A stretch of 64,000 nt of DNA from Streptomyces sp. TP-A0874 (lineage in GTDB: Bacteria > Actinomycetota > Actinomycetes > Streptomycetales > Streptomycetaceae). Positions 34,161 to 43,876 of the stretch are shown in pieces. Location: positions 806,001 through 870,000 of the forward strand of contig NZ_BBZK01000003.1 of assembly GCF_001748085.1 (NCBI RefSeq), read 5' to 3'. Below the pieces are notes generated by a model. The model was not told where the DNA came from. It saw only the letters and a list, made by a program, of their open reading frames with translations, and did not search any database. Positions within the stretch are counted from its first letter, which is position 1; every line of letters begins with the position of its first letter. The position numbers and the translations under genes were made by a program.

Positions 34161-36724
34161 TTCGTGTGACGGGTCGGCTCCGCCGTGGACGGGTCCTCGG
34201 GCCAGGGATGCCGGGGATACCGGCCGCGCAACTCCGCCCGCACGGAGCGGTACCCCTCCCGCCAGAAGGACGCCAGATCGGCGGTGACAGCCGCCGGCCG
34301 GCCGGCCGGCGAGAGCAGGTGGATCAGGAGCGGCACCCGTCCGCCGGCGATCCGGGGGCCCTGCGACCACCCGAAGAGCTCCTGCAGCTTCACGGCCAGT
34401 ACGGGCTGCTCGCCGCTGTAGTCGACACGGACCCGCGATCCGCTCGGCACCTCGACCCGCTCGGGCGCCAACTCGTCCAGCAGCGCCGCCTCACCGCTGG
34501 CCCACGGGAGCAGACTCCGCAGGGCCTCGCCCGCGTCGAGCCGCTCCAGGTCGGCTCGGCTGCGGGCCCGGGCGAAGGCCGGGCCCAGCCAGCTCTCCGG
34601 TTCGGCCAGCAGCGCCCGGTCCGACACCTCGGGCCACGGCTCGCCGAGTTCCCGGTGGAGGAAGGCGAGCCGCCGGCGCAACTCGGTCGCCTGCCGTGAC
34701 CAGTGCAGCAGCCCGAGTCCCCGCCGCCGCAACCCGTCCAGCAGAGCGGTCCGCACCAGCGCCGGAGCCGGGGCGGCCAGCGGGCGTGCCGAGAGCTCGA
34801 TCGCCCCGAGTCGTTCGACGCTCCGGGCGATGACATCCGCCCGCTCCGCCGACCAGCCGACCTCCTCCTCCGCGGTGTGCAGCGGCGCGGCGGCCAGCAG
34901 GGCAGACTCCTCGTCCACCACCGCGGCCAGCCGGATACGGGCCGACGGCGCGGCCACCGGCCGGTCCGCAACGGCCACCGCCAGCCACGGAGCGGCGGCC
35001 AGCGCGGAGCCGGCCACGAGTTCCGCCCGGGTCCCGCTGGCCATCAGATAGGACCCGGGGCCACGGGACCGGGCCACCCGCTCCGGGAAGGCGAGGGCCG
35101 CGACCAGCCCGGCGCAGGCGTCGTCACCGCGCCCGGCCCCGGGACCGGCGGGTGCCGATCCGCCGGAGCGCAGGGCGCTCTCCAACCGGCGGGCCTCCCG
35201 GCGCCACCGGGCGGGATAGCCGTCGCTGCCGCCGCCGCGCACCGCACGCCAGACCGTCGCCAGGTCGTCTCCCAGCCCGCGCGGCGGTTCCTCCGAGAGG
35301 AGTGCCACGAGCTCCGCCGCCCGTCGCGCCCCCAACTCCTCCGCACCGTCCAGCAGCGCCCTGGCGAGCCGCGGGTGGAGCCCTGACCGGGCCATCCGGA
35401 CCCCGCGTTCGGTGGCCCGCCCGGCGGCGTCGAGCGCCCCGATCGCGGTCAGCACCTCGCCGGCGGCGGCCATCGCCCCCTCCGGCGGCGGGTCCAGCAG
35501 AGCCAGTCCGCGGGCCCCTGGATCGCCCCAACAGGCCGCCCACAGGGCGAACGCCGAGAGGTCCGCGACCTCGATCTCCGGAGCGGGCCACCGCGGCAAC
35601 CGCTCGTCCTCGGACTCGGACCAGCACCGGTAGACCGTTCCGGGCGCCTCGCGCCCGGCCCGTCCGGCGCGCTGCCGGGTCGAGGCCCTGGAGGCCCGTA
35701 CGGTCGTCAGCGCGCTCAGCCCGCGGGCTTGGTCCACCCGCGGTTCCCGGGCCAGGCCGGCGTCCACCACCGCCCGCACCCCGGGCACGGTCAGGCTGGA
35801 CTCGGCGACGGACGTGGCGAGCACCACCCGCCGCCCGTCCCCGCCGGCCAGCGCCGCGTCCTGGACGGCCGCGGGGGAGCGTCCGTGCACCTGGAGCACC
35901 TCGACGCCGGCGCCGACCAGGTCGGTCGCGACCCGCGCGATCTCGGCCACGCCGGGAAGGAAGCAGAGCACGTCGCCCTCCTGCTCCCGCAGGGCGCGCC
36001 GGACGGTGGCGGCCACATGCCTCAGCAGGTCCGGATCCACCCGGGTGCCGTGCGGCGGGCGCACCGGCCGGGGCGGCGGGGCCCACACGACGGCCACCTC
36101 GTGGGAGCCGCCGGCGGCCTCGACGACGGGGGCGGTCGCCGGGGGGCGGCGCGCCCCCTCGCCGGGTTCCGGGCCGCCGTCCGCGCCCAGCAGCCGGGCC
36201 CACCCCTCGGCGTCGGTGGTCGCCGAGGCGGCGACCAGCCGCAGCTCGGGGCGGAGGGCGGCCCGCACATCCAGTAGGAAGGCCGCGGCGGTGTCCGCGT
36301 CCAGATGGCGCTCGTGGCACTCGTCGATCAGTACGGTGTCCACCCCGGCCAGCTCCTGGTCCCGCTGCAACCGCTGCAGCAGCACCCCGGTGGTCACCAC
36401 CTCCAGCACCGTCCCGGGACCGACCCGCCGCTCGCCGCGCACGGTGAAGCCGACCCGCCCCCCGACCTCCTCACCCAGGAGCCAGGCCATCCGCCGGGCC
36501 GCCGCCCGGGCCGCGATCCGCCGTGGTTCGGCCACCAGGACGCGGCCGGTGCGGGCGGACGTCCCGGGGAGCAGGCCGGCCAGGGCCAGCGGGACTGCGG
36601 TGGTCTTGCCGGTGCCCGGTGGGGCGCACAGCACGGCGGTCCCCCAGCGGTCGAGCTCGGCCAGCAGGCGGGGCAGCGCGGCGCGGACGGGGAGCGAGGC
36701 GAGGGCGTCGGTCCGGATGCTCAC
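34142..36724 (-). CDS. hrpB: ATP-dependent helicase HrpB
   Basis: DEAH-family helicase of 860 residues in the HrpB subgroup. The helicase motifs are Walker A PPGTGKT (35-41), RRIAARAAA (Ia), DECHER (II), SATTDAEG (III), a helicase C lobe with LCFLPGVAEI and ATSVAESSLTVPGV, and QRAGRAGREAPG (VI). The C-terminal HrpB-specific region ends with KLQELFGWSQGPRIAGGRVPLLIHLLSPAGRP. It probably remodels RNA, but its cellular target is not known. GTG 36724 follows GAGGATGG. The methyltransferase gene upstream on the same strand ends 82 bases away, so the two may be cotranscribed. Confidence 0.93.
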   Translation of the reverse strand: MSIRTDALASLPVRAALPRLLAELDRWGTAVLCAPPGTGKTTAVPLALAGLLPGTSARTGRVLVAEPRRIAARAAARRMAWLLGEEVGGRVGFTVRGERRVGPGTVLEVVTTGVLLQRLQRDQELAGVDTVLIDECHERHLDADTAAAFLLDVRAALRPELRLVAASATTDAEGWARLLGADGGPEPGEGARRPPATAPVVEAAGGSHEVAVVWAPPPRPVRPPHGTRVDPDLLRHVAATVRRALREQEGDVLCFLPGVAEIARVATDLVGAGVEVLQVHGRSPAAVQDAALAGGDGRRVVLATSVAESSLTVPGVRAVVDAGLAREPRVDQARGLSALTTVRASRASTRQRAGRAGREAPGTVYRCWSESEDERLPRWPAPEIEVADLSAFALWAACWGDPGARGLALLDPPPEGAMAAAGEVLTAIGALDAAGRATERGVRMARSGLHPRLARALLDGAEELGARRAAELVALLSEEPPRGLGDDLATVWRAVRGGGSDGYPARWRREARRLESALRSGGSAPAGPGAGRGDDACAGLVAALAFPERVARSRGPGSYLMASGTRAELVAGSALAAAPWLAVAVADRPVAAPSARIRLAAVVDEESALLAAAPLHTAEEEVGWSAERADVIARSVERLGAIELSARPLAAPAPALVRTALLDGLRRRGLGLLHWSRQATELRRRLAFLHRELGEPWPEVSDRALLAEPESWLGPAFARARSRADLERLDAGEALRSLLPWASGEAALLDELAPERVEVPSGSRVRVDYSGEQPVLAVKLQELFGWSQGPRIAGGRVPLLIHLLSPAGRPAAVTADLASFWREGYRSVRAELRGRYPRHPWPEDPSTAEPTRHTKSRAAR

Positions 36725-36806
36725 CGGACCATCCTCGCAGCGCCCCGCCCGGCTCCGGGTGGCACCTCAGGTCGACTCCGGCGACCGTGCGGCCCCTCGG
36801 AGTCGT

Positions 36807-37628
36807 TCAGTCTCGTTCGCAGACGAAGATCGCGGTTCCGGGGAGGAGCTCTCCCCGCAGCGGGGACCAGCCGCCCCACTCCTGGGTGTTCCAGGCTGGC
36901 CACTCGGGCTCCACGAGGTCGAGCAGCCGGAAACCGCCCGCGACCACGTCCCGCACCCGGTCACCGAGGGTCCTGTGGTGCTCGACGTACACGGCCCGGC
37001 CTTCGGCGTCCTGCTCGACGTAGGGCGTGCGGTCGAAGTAGGAGCCCGAGACGGTCAGCCCCTCGGGCCCCGGCTCGTCCGGGAAGGCCCAGCGGAACGG
37101 ATGGGTCACCGAGAACACCCAGCGTCCTCCGGGGCGCAGCACCCGCCGCACCTCCCGCAGCACCCGGACCGGCTCGGCCACGAAGGGCAGCGCTCCGAAG
37201 GCGGAGCAGGCGAGGTCGAAGGAGCCGTCCCGGAACGGCAGGGCGGCGGCGTCGGCCTGGACCAGGGGGACCGGCGGGGCGGCCGGGTTCGCCAGATCCA
37301 TCCGGCGCGCGTGGCGGAGCTGGCGGTGGGAGAGGTCCAGGGCGACCGGTCGGGCACCGCGGGCCGCGAGCCACCGGGAGCACTGCGCCGCCCCGGCACC
37401 GACCTCCAGCACGTCCCGCCCCCGCAGCGAGGCGGCCGGTCCGAGCAGGGCCGCCTCGTCCTCGCTGAGGCCCTCCGGGCCCCAGACGAAGCGGTCGTCA
37501 CCGAGGAAGCCGCCGTGCTCCTCCTGGTAGTCGTCGGCGTTCCGGTCCCACCAGCCCCGGTTGGCCCGGCTGCTCTCGGCAGGGCCCGCCTCGCGCCGTA
37601 CCGCCTCTGCATCGTCCTCTTGGATCAT
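36807..37628 (-). CDS. class I SAM-dependent methyltransferase
   Basis: Cytoplasmic methyltransferase of 273 residues with a Rossmann-type SAM fold: motif I LEVGAGAAQCSRWLA (75-89), an acidic post-I residue in VALDLS, and LVQADAAALPF and FDLACSAFGALPFV for motifs II and III. It begins with SRANRGWWDRNADDYQEEHG, a helix common in actinobacterial ubiquinone/menaquinone-methyltransferase-like proteins. The substrate is unknown. The ATG at 37628 has no strong RBS; a GTG at 37700 in the same frame is an alternative that would add 24 residues of unconvincing sequence. Confidence 0.83.
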   Translation of the reverse strand: MIQEDDAEAVRREAGPAESSRANRGWWDRNADDYQEEHGGFLGDDRFVWGPEGLSEDEAALLGPAASLRGRDVLEVGAGAAQCSRWLAARGARPVALDLSHRQLRHARRMDLANPAAPPVPLVQADAAALPFRDGSFDLACSAFGALPFVAEPVRVLREVRRVLRPGGRWVFSVTHPFRWAFPDEPGPEGLTVSGSYFDRTPYVEQDAEGRAVYVEHHRTLGDRVRDVVAGGFRLLDLVEPEWPAWNTQEWGGWSPLRGELLPGTAIFVCERD

Positions 37629-38038
37629 CGTGCCCGTCGTCGTAGTCTTCGTCGGTGGAACGGGTCGGCACCAGCGTCCGCGCACTGCGTCGCCGGGCAC
37701 CGGACGGCGTAGGTAGGGGGTCGACCGACCACCCGGACCCCCGCTTCTCGGGTGACTTCTGCCTGATATGGGTGATTCCGACCCAGGTATGGCTCTTCGT
37801 GCATTGACCGTCTCCGGTCGCCCCCGTATGCTACAAGTTGCGCTGCGGGCCTGCGCGCCTCAGACAGAGCAGGTCGCGCTCGCATTTGTCGCATGTCCCC
37901 TCAGCTGTCGAGGCGTCTCCTGATCTTCCAGTGAGAGAAGAGACGTCCTCCCCGGGCTGTTCGGCTTCGGCGGTGCGATACGGGTTCTCGGCGTAGCAGT
38001 ACCTACGACTCAATGTCCGTACCGGAGCCCTTTCCCAC
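37629..38038. other. rpsA promoter and leader region
   Basis: 410 bases between the divergent methyltransferase and rpsA genes. There is no plausible gene. The half near rpsA is less GC-rich and should contain a strong promoter and an untranslated leader; GGAG at 38022-38025 is the likely rpsA Shine-Dalgarno. I could not pick single -35/-10 elements with confidence. Confidence 0.55.
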
Positions 38039-39550
38039 ATGACGAGCAGCACCGAGGCAACCCCCACCACCCCGCAGGTGGCGGTCAACGACATCGGTTC
38101 CGAGGAAGCCTTCCTCGCCGCGATCGATGAGACGATCAAGTACTTCAACGACGGCGATATTGTCGACGGCGTGATCGTGAAGGTCGACCGGGACGAGGTC
38201 CTGCTCGACATCGGCTACAAGACCGAAGGCGTCATCCCCTCCCGCGAGCTCTCGATCAAGCACGACGTCGACCCGAACGAGGTCGTGGCCGTCGGTGACG
38301 AGATCGAGGCCCTGGTCCTCCAGAAGGAGGACAAGGAAGGCCGCCTGATCCTCTCGAAGAAGCGCGCGCAGTACGAGCGCGCTTGGGGCACCATCGAGAA
38401 GATCAAGGAAGAGGACGGGATCGTCACCGGTACGGTCATCGAGGTCGTCAAGGGTGGTCTCATCCTCGACATCGGCCTCCGTGGCTTCCTCCCGGCCTCC
38501 CTGGTCGAGATGCGTCGCGTCCGCGACCTCCAGCCCTACGTGGGCAAGGAGCTCGAGGCGAAGATCATCGAGCTGGACAAGAACCGCAACAACGTGGTCC
38601 TGTCCCGCCGTGCCTGGCTCGAGCAGACCCAGAGCGAGGTCCGCCAGACCTTCCTCACCACCCTCCAGAAGGGCCAGGTCCGTTCGGGCGTCGTGTCCTC
38701 GATCGTCAACTTCGGTGCGTTCGTGGACCTGGGCGGCGTCGACGGTCTGGTGCACGTCTCCGAGCTGTCCTGGAAGCACATCGACCACCCCTCCGAGGTG
38801 GTCGAGGTCGGCCAGGAGGTCACGGTCGAGGTGCTGGACGTCGACATGGACCGCGAGCGCGTGTCCCTGTCGCTCAAGGCGACCCAGGAAGACCCGTGGC
38901 AGCAGTTCGCCCGGACCCACCAGATCGGGCAGGTCGTCCCCGGCAAGGTCACCAAGCTGGTGCCGTTCGGTGCGTTCGTCCGTGTCGACGAGGGTATCGA
39001 GGGCCTGGTGCACATCTCCGAGCTGGCCGAGCGCCACGTGGAGATCCCGGAGCAGGTCGTCCAGGTCAACGACGAGATCTTCGTCAAGGTCATCGACATC
39101 GACCTCGAGCGCCGTCGCATCAGCCTCTCGCTGAAGCAGGCGAACGAGTCCTTCGGTGCCGACCCGACGGCGGTCGAGTTCGACCCGACCCTGTACGGCA
39201 TGGCCGCGTCCTACGACGACCAGGGCAACTACATCTACCCCGAGGGCTTCGACCCCGAGACCAACGACTGGCTCGAGGGTTACGAGAAGCAGCGTGAGGA
39301 GTGGGAGCGCCAGTACGCCGAGGCGCAGGCCCGCTTCGAGCAGCACCAGGCGCAGGTGGTCAAGTCCCGCGAGGCCGACGAGCAGGCAGCGGCCGAGGCC
39401 GGCAGCGGTGGTTCCGCCCAGGGCGGTAACTCCGGTGGCGGTAACTCCGGTGGCTCCTACTCCTCGGAGTCGGCGGACAACTCCGGCGCCCTGGCTTCGG
39501 ACGAGGCCCTGGCCGCGCTCCGGGAGAAGCTGGCGGGCGGCCAGAGCTGA
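38039..39550 (+). CDS. rpsA: 30S ribosomal protein S1
   Basis: Ribosomal protein of 503 residues with four S1 (OB-fold) RNA-binding repeats at about 32-105, 120-188, 205-277 and 292-363. Each has the pattern G.V...V..GAFV.L......GLVH.SE. It helps mRNA bind to the 30S subunit. The tail holds a coiled, Glu/Gln-rich helix and then a Gly/Ser/Asn-rich disordered end (GGNSGGGNSGGS). Four domains rather than six is usual for actinobacteria. Codon usage is notably biased to the preferred C/G-ending set, as expected for a highly expressed gene. A long terminator follows. Confidence 0.97.
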   Translation: MTSSTEATPTTPQVAVNDIGSEEAFLAAIDETIKYFNDGDIVDGVIVKVDRDEVLLDIGYKTEGVIPSRELSIKHDVDPNEVVAVGDEIEALVLQKEDKEGRLILSKKRAQYERAWGTIEKIKEEDGIVTGTVIEVVKGGLILDIGLRGFLPASLVEMRRVRDLQPYVGKELEAKIIELDKNRNNVVLSRRAWLEQTQSEVRQTFLTTLQKGQVRSGVVSSIVNFGAFVDLGGVDGLVHVSELSWKHIDHPSEVVEVGQEVTVEVLDVDMDRERVSLSLKATQEDPWQQFARTHQIGQVVPGKVTKLVPFGAFVRVDEGIEGLVHISELAERHVEIPEQVVQVNDEIFVKVIDIDLERRRISLSLKQANESFGADPTAVEFDPTLYGMAASYDDQGNYIYPEGFDPETNDWLEGYEKQREEWERQYAEAQARFEQHQAQVVKSREADEQAAAEAGSGGSAQGGNSGGGNSGGSYSSESADNSGALASDEALAALREKLAGGQS

Positions 39551-39608
39551 CGCTCCGGCTCCCCGGCTGCTCACCCCCTCAGGGCTGAACAGCTGAACAA
39601 GATGTATA

Positions 39609-39647
39609 CGGTAAGGCCCGCTCTCCACGTGAGGGCGGGCCTTGCCG
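39609..39647 (+). terminator. strong terminator after rpsA
   Basis: Arms 39609-39621 and 39635-39647 form 13 pairs (one G-U), and the 13-base loop can extend the stem with CTC/GAG. It lies 58 bases after the rpsA stop and before the PAC2 gene, whose RBS begins about 70 bases further on. Confidence 0.8.
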
Positions 39648-39731
39648 TTGCCGGTGCCGGGGCCCGGCGCCGACAGGAATGCCGTGCGGGCGTGCCGCGT
39701 TTGAACGGACAGACTTGAGAAGGACGGTGCT

Positions 39732-40673
39732 GTGCGAAATCCTCGGGACCTGTACGAGTGGGAACGGAGCGGACTCGCGGCCATCGACGCGGCGCGGGAC
39801 CGGTACTCCGCCGGACTGGTGCTGCTGTACCACTTCGAGGGGTACATCGACGCGGGAGAGACCGGCGACCAGATCATCGAACGGCTACTGGAAGGCCTGC
39901 CCAGGCAGCCCGTCGCCCGCTTCGACGTGGACCGGCTGATCGACTACCGGGCCCGCCGGCCGCTGCTGACCTTCGAGCGGAACCGCTGGACCGCGTACGA
40001 CATGCCGCGCCTGGAGGTCAACCTGGTGCGGGACGCGACGGCGACCCCGTTCCTCCTGCTCTCCGGCCCCGAACCGGACGTCGAGTGGGAACGCTTCACG
40101 GCGGCCGTCATCCAGATCGTGGAACGCCTCGGGGTGCGGCTCTCGGTGAACTTCCACGGCATCCCCATGGGGGTGCCGCACAGCCGGCCGGTTGGCATAA
40201 CCCCGCACGGCAACCGGGCGGACCTCGTGCCCGGGCACGGAGTCGTCTTCGAACAGGCCCAGGTGCCCGGCAGCGCCGAGTCCCTGGTTGAGTTCCGACT
40301 CACGGAGGCCGGGCACGACGTCCTGGGGGTCGCGGCGCACGTGCCGCACTACGTCGCCCGATCGCCGTATCCGGACGCGGCGCTCACGGCGCTGGAGGCG
40401 ATCACAGCGGCCACCGGCCTCGTGCTGCCCGGCATCGCCCAGGGACTCCGCACCGCCGCCCAGCGGACCCAGAGCGAGATCGAACGCCAGATCAGCGAGG
40501 GCAACGACGAGTTGGTCAGCCTGGTGCGAGGTCTGGAGAACCAGTACGACGCGGTGGCCGGGGCCGAGAGCCGGGGCAACCTGGTGGCCGAACCCTCCCA
40601 ACTGCCGTCCGCCGAGGAGATCGGCCAGGAGTTCGAGCGGTTCCTCGCCGAGCGCGAGGGAGAGACCGGCTGA
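39732..40673 (+). CDS. PAC2-family protein (proteasome-assembly-chaperone-like)
   Basis: Protein of 313 residues of the PAC2 family, related to eukaryotic and archaeal proteasome assembly chaperones. Visible family features are [54 protein letters not shown] and [22 protein letters not shown]. The C-terminal third is charged and helical. Actinobacteria have 20S proteasomes, which makes a related role plausible but unproven. GTG 39732 follows GAGAAGGACGG. It lies between rpsA and coaE, with only 20 bases to coaE, so the last two are probably cotranscribed. Confidence 0.86.
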   Translation: MRNPRDLYEWERSGLAAIDAARDRYSAGLVLLYHFEGYIDAGETGDQIIERLLEGLPRQPVARFDVDRLIDYRARRPLLTFERNRWTAYDMPRLEVNLVRDATATPFLLLSGPEPDVEWERFTAAVIQIVERLGVRLSVNFHGIPMGVPHSRPVGITPHGNRADLVPGHGVVFEQAQVPGSAESLVEFRLTEAGHDVLGVAAHVPHYVARSPYPDAALTALEAITAATGLVLPGIAQGLRTAAQRTQSEIERQISEGNDELVSLVRGLENQYDAVAGAESRGNLVAEPSQLPSAEEIGQEFERFLAEREGETG

Positions 40674-40693
40674 GCCGGACGTAGGCTGACCAC

Positions 40694-41299
40694 ATGCTGA
40701 AGGTGGGACTGACAGGCGGGATCGGCGCGGGCAAGAGCGAGGTGTCCCGGCTGCTCGCCGCCCGCGGGGCGGTGGTCATCGACGCCGACCGGATCGCCCG
40801 GGAGGTGGTGGAGCCGGGCACCCCCGGTCTCGCGGCGGTGGTCGGCGAGTTCGGCCCCGAGGTGCTGGCACCCGACGGCTGCCTCGACCGGCCGGGACTC
40901 GCCTCCATCGTCTTCGCCTCCGCCGAGCGGCTGCAGGCGCTCAACGCCATCGTCCACCCGCTGGTGCGCGACCGGTCGGCGGAGCTGGAGGCAGCCGCCG
41001 CCGAGGACGCCATCGTCGTGCACGACGTGCCGCTCCTCGCCGAGAACGGCCTCGCCTCGCTCTACGACCTCGTCGTCGTGGTGGACGCGGCGCCGGAGAC
41101 GCAGATGGACCGGTTGGTGCGGCTCCGCGGCATGACGGAGGACGAGGCCCGGTCCCGGATGGCGGCGCAGGCGACCAGAGAGGAACGCCTGGCCGTCGCC
41201 GACCTGGTGATCAGCAACGACGGTCCGCTGGAGGATCTGGAACCTCAGGTCGGGCGGCTGTGGCGGGAACTGACGACCCGCACGGGAGCCGGCGGGTGA
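40694..41299 (+). CDS. coaE: dephospho-CoA kinase
   Basis: Last enzyme of coenzyme A synthesis, 201 residues, phosphorylating the 3'-hydroxyl of dephospho-CoA. The P-loop GGIGAGKS is at 8-15. Other family parts are [40 protein letters not shown] and the lid region [23 protein letters not shown]. It lacks the C-terminal extra domain of the mycobacterial enzyme. It follows rpsA and the PAC2 gene, matching the conserved core order. Confidence 0.95.
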   Translation: MLKVGLTGGIGAGKSEVSRLLAARGAVVIDADRIAREVVEPGTPGLAAVVGEFGPEVLAPDGCLDRPGLASIVFASAERLQALNAIVHPLVRDRSAELEAAAAEDAIVVHDVPLLAENGLASLYDLVVVVDAAPETQMDRLVRLRGMTEDEARSRMAAQATREERLAVADLVISNDGPLEDLEPQVGRLWRELTTRTGAGG

Positions 41300-41333
41300 C
41301 CCCCGCCGCTGAGCGCTCCCGCTGACCGCCACC

Positions 41334-41678
41334 TCAGAGCAGGGACTGGGCCAGCGCCGTGGAGGTGACGGCCAGGAAGAGTCCGCACCAGGAGGCGGAG
41401 GCCGACTCCCGCCGCCATCCGTACCAGGCGGCGGCGCCACCCCCGGTGGCCATCAGCGCCACGGCCAGCCGGCCCCAGGTGAAGTGCTCGGTACAGGCGG
41501 AGAAGACCAGCAGGCCGGCGAAGACGACGGCGAGCAGTGAGCTGAAGAGCAGCGAAGCCAGTCCCACCTGACGGTTGAAGCCCTCCGGATGGTTGTCCGC
41601 GTGCCTCTCCCGGGGGCGGAGCGGGGCACCCGGCTGCCCTCCACGGCCCGGGCCTGGGCCGTCCTCACGGCCGATCAT
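41334..41678 (-). CDS. small membrane protein of unknown function
   Basis: Protein of 114 residues. A basic, Pro/Gly-rich N-terminus is followed by three hydrophobic segments (VGLASLLFSSLLAVVFAGLLV, RLAVALMATGGGAAAWYGW, CGLFLAVTSTALAQSLL). I recognise no family. Coding is supported by the strong GC3 pattern on this strand and by position between two convergent or tail-adjacent genes. The start ATG 41678 has a modest RBS. It converges with coaE across 34 bases. Confidence 0.65.
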   Translation of the reverse strand: MIGREDGPGPGRGGQPGAPLRPRERHADNHPEGFNRQVGLASLLFSSLLAVVFAGLLVFSACTEHFTWGRLAVALMATGGGAAAWYGWRRESASASWCGLFLAVTSTALAQSLL

Positions 41679-41773
41679 GACGGTCCCCTAACGCTGCGTG
41701 AGTCCCGCCACTGTCCGTGTGCGGGCCGGTACTGTCCGAGTGTTTGTTAGCACGTCCGGTACCGGTCGACCAA

Positions 41774-42346
41774 CTATCGGTCCGGTGGGCCGGGGTAGTG
41801 CAGGAGCCCGTCACTGCCGAGCCTGGCGCCCGAGGTCGGCTGGTGTTCCGTCATGCGGCCGTCGTGAGCCAGGTGGAGCACGGGTGTCCGGCGGGCCAGG
41901 ACGGCGAAGTCGGCGATGATCCGTCGATGGCAGCGCCACCAGAGGGTCTCGCCGCACATCACCGCATGGCGGTTGGACCGCGCGTCGTGGAGCAGTTCGT
42001 CCATGGCGGCGACGAACTCCGGGTCCCTGGTGTAGCCGGCGTAGCCACGGAAGGAATCGTTGCGCCAGAAGGTGTCCGGCGCGTCCGCCGCCACCTTCCG
42101 GAAACCGCCCAGTCGCGGTTCCCACCGGTAGTCGATGCCGGATTCCGGAAGCCACTGGCTCAGCGCGGACCTCCCCACATCGGGATTGCGTCGGCTGCCC
42201 GGGGCGGTGCGGACGTCCACGACGGTCGCCACTTCGGCGCCGAGCAGCAGGGAAGCCAACTCCTCGCGTCCGGCGGTGCCGTGCCCGAAGGTGAGCAGCG
42301 GCGGTGGGTCGGAGGGCGAGGAGGGGGGCCGGGGGGCGCTCGGCAT
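41774..42346 (-). CDS. DUF488 family protein
   Basis: Protein of 190 residues of the DUF488 family. Conserved segments are LTFGHGTAGREELASLL, VVDVRTAPGSRRNPDV, WEPRLGGFRK and the cysteine pair region AVMCGETLWWRCHRRIIAD, which resembles a redox or metal site. The ATG at 42346 has only a weak RBS; the open frame extends to 42448. The biochemical role of the family is unknown to me. It is followed after 183 bases upstream by the FUSC gene, on the same strand. Confidence 0.82.
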   Translation of the reverse strand: MPSAPRPPSSPSDPPPLLTFGHGTAGREELASLLLGAEVATVVDVRTAPGSRRNPDVGRSALSQWLPESGIDYRWEPRLGGFRKVAADAPDTFWRNDSFRGYAGYTRDPEFVAAMDELLHDARSNRHAVMCGETLWWRCHRRIIADFAVLARRTPVLHLAHDGRMTEHQPTSGARLGSDGLLHYPGPPDR

Positions 42347-42529
42347 ACCGCCCAGTCTTCCAGCCGCCCGAGGAAACGGGGGGTAGCCACCGCCGGTGCG
42401 GTGGGGATCGGAGACCGGCTGAGGGGAGCCGCCCAGCCGTCCCCGCACCTCCGCCGCGAGGCCCGCCCAGTCCCCGCGGCGGGTCGGGTGCGGGACCCGC
42501 TCCCGGTGGGCCCGCCCCCGCTGCCGCGG

Positions 42530-43777
42530 TCAGAACGGGCTTCGGCTGGGCGGACGGACCTCCCGGCCGGGGCGGCCCAGCGAGATGAACTGCTTGATCC
42601 GAGCCAGGCGGGGGTGGCCCTCGACCTGCTCCCGGGAGTAGCGGTCGAGTTCCTCGGCCAGCCGTAGCGAACGCTTCTCCACGTCGAGCTCGTCCAGGAT
42701 CCGGTCGACCCCGGCAAGCAGCGACCCGTGCAGCTGCCACTGGCGCGGATGCTGCTGGACACCGGCGAGCAGCAGGTGGGCGAGGCGTTCCCGGGTCTCG
42801 TGGCTCGCCGACAGCTCGGCCAGCAGACGGGCCTCCGCGACCTCGGCGTCGGCGGTGACATCGGTGGTGATCAGCAGCGAGAACGCCTCGATGGCACCGG
42901 CCACATGCCGGAGGAGCCCCTCCAGGGCCTCGGCCTCCTCCGGAGGGAACAACTCCTCCTCGGTCCGGTTCTTGGCCAGATCGGTGATGGTGCGCGCTAT
43001 GACGCGCAGCGCCACGGCGCAGACCTCCACGGTGTCCAGACCGGTGCGGAGGACGACGCGGGAGAGCAGGCCCTCGCGGACGCGGGGGTTGAGTCTCAGA
43101 CTCTCCTCGGCCTGGGTGAGGGCGGCGTCCACCTGCACGATGTCCTGGTCGAGCTGGCGTGCCTCGTGGAGGCGGGCGGCAGCGAGGTCCACCGGGGTGT
43201 GTCCACCGAGCTGCTCACCCATGCGGAGCAGCAACTGCCGCATCCGGTTGGTGAGGCCCCCGATCGCTTCTCCGGCCGACTCGGTCCAGACCGGCGGCAC
43301 GAACAGCACGTTGAACAGCAGCCCGACCACGGCGCCGATCAGCGTCTCCAGCACCCGGTCCCAGGCTGTGGCCGCGACCCGGCTGACGCTCACGCCCAGC
43401 ACCAGCATGGCGCTGATCGCCACCTCCGGCACGAACTCGTTCACCCGTACGATATGGCCGATGGTCAGCGAGGCGAGGATGAGCAGTCCCAGACTCCACC
43501 AGCTCAGCCCGACCAGTGAGCTGAAGCCGACGGCCACCAGGACGCCCACCACCACGGCGTTCACCCTCCGGATACCCCGGGTGAGGGTGGCGTAGAGGGT
43601 GACCTGCACGACCAGCAGGCTGGTCAGCGGAGCCAGCAGGGGGACCTTCGCGTTGCTCAGCCAGAGCGCCGCCACATAGCTGAGCACCGCGGCGACCGTG
43701 GAACGCACCGTCTGCACGACCACAGGTTCCTTGCGGCGCCGGACCAGGGCGATGACGGGTTGGGGCACATCGGGCAC
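42530..43777 (-). CDS. FUSC / aromatic acid exporter-like membrane protein
   Basis: Membrane protein of 415 residues. The N-terminal 170 residues contain about six hydrophobic helices with the ArAE/FUSC pattern (VRSTVAAVLSYVAALWL, LAPLTSLLVVQVTLY, VLETLIGAVVGLLFNVLFVPPVW). The C-terminal half is a long cytoplasmic helical domain rich in Leu, Glu and Arg, typical of this group. Members are proposed efflux proteins for aromatic acids; the substrate here is unknown. GTG 43777 follows GGAGAAGG. It lies downstream of the pyruvyl transferase gene on the same strand, 99 bases apart. Confidence 0.83.
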   Translation of the reverse strand: MPDVPQPVIALVRRRKEPVVVQTVRSTVAAVLSYVAALWLSNAKVPLLAPLTSLLVVQVTLYATLTRGIRRVNAVVVGVLVAVGFSSLVGLSWWSLGLLILASLTIGHIVRVNEFVPEVAISAMLVLGVSVSRVAATAWDRVLETLIGAVVGLLFNVLFVPPVWTESAGEAIGGLTNRMRQLLLRMGEQLGGHTPVDLAAARLHEARQLDQDIVQVDAALTQAEESLRLNPRVREGLLSRVVLRTGLDTVEVCAVALRVIARTITDLAKNRTEEELFPPEEAEALEGLLRHVAGAIEAFSLLITTDVTADAEVAEARLLAELSASHETRERLAHLLLAGVQQHPRQWQLHGSLLAGVDRILDELDVEKRSLRLAEELDRYSREQVEGHPRLARIKQFISLGRPGREVRPPSRSPF

Positions 43778-43876
43778 GCCTTCTCCGTTCCCGTTCCGCG
43801 CTCCGAGCGGACCGGGTCCGACCGCCTGCCACCCGAGTGCTCCGCCGCCATGGGCCGACCGAAGGAGAGCCGCCTA

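Noticed and set aside
38003..39877. 624-residue open frame antisense to rpsA with repeated Leu/Asp/Val segments
   Set aside because: The apparent protein repeats are the complement of the four S1 domains.
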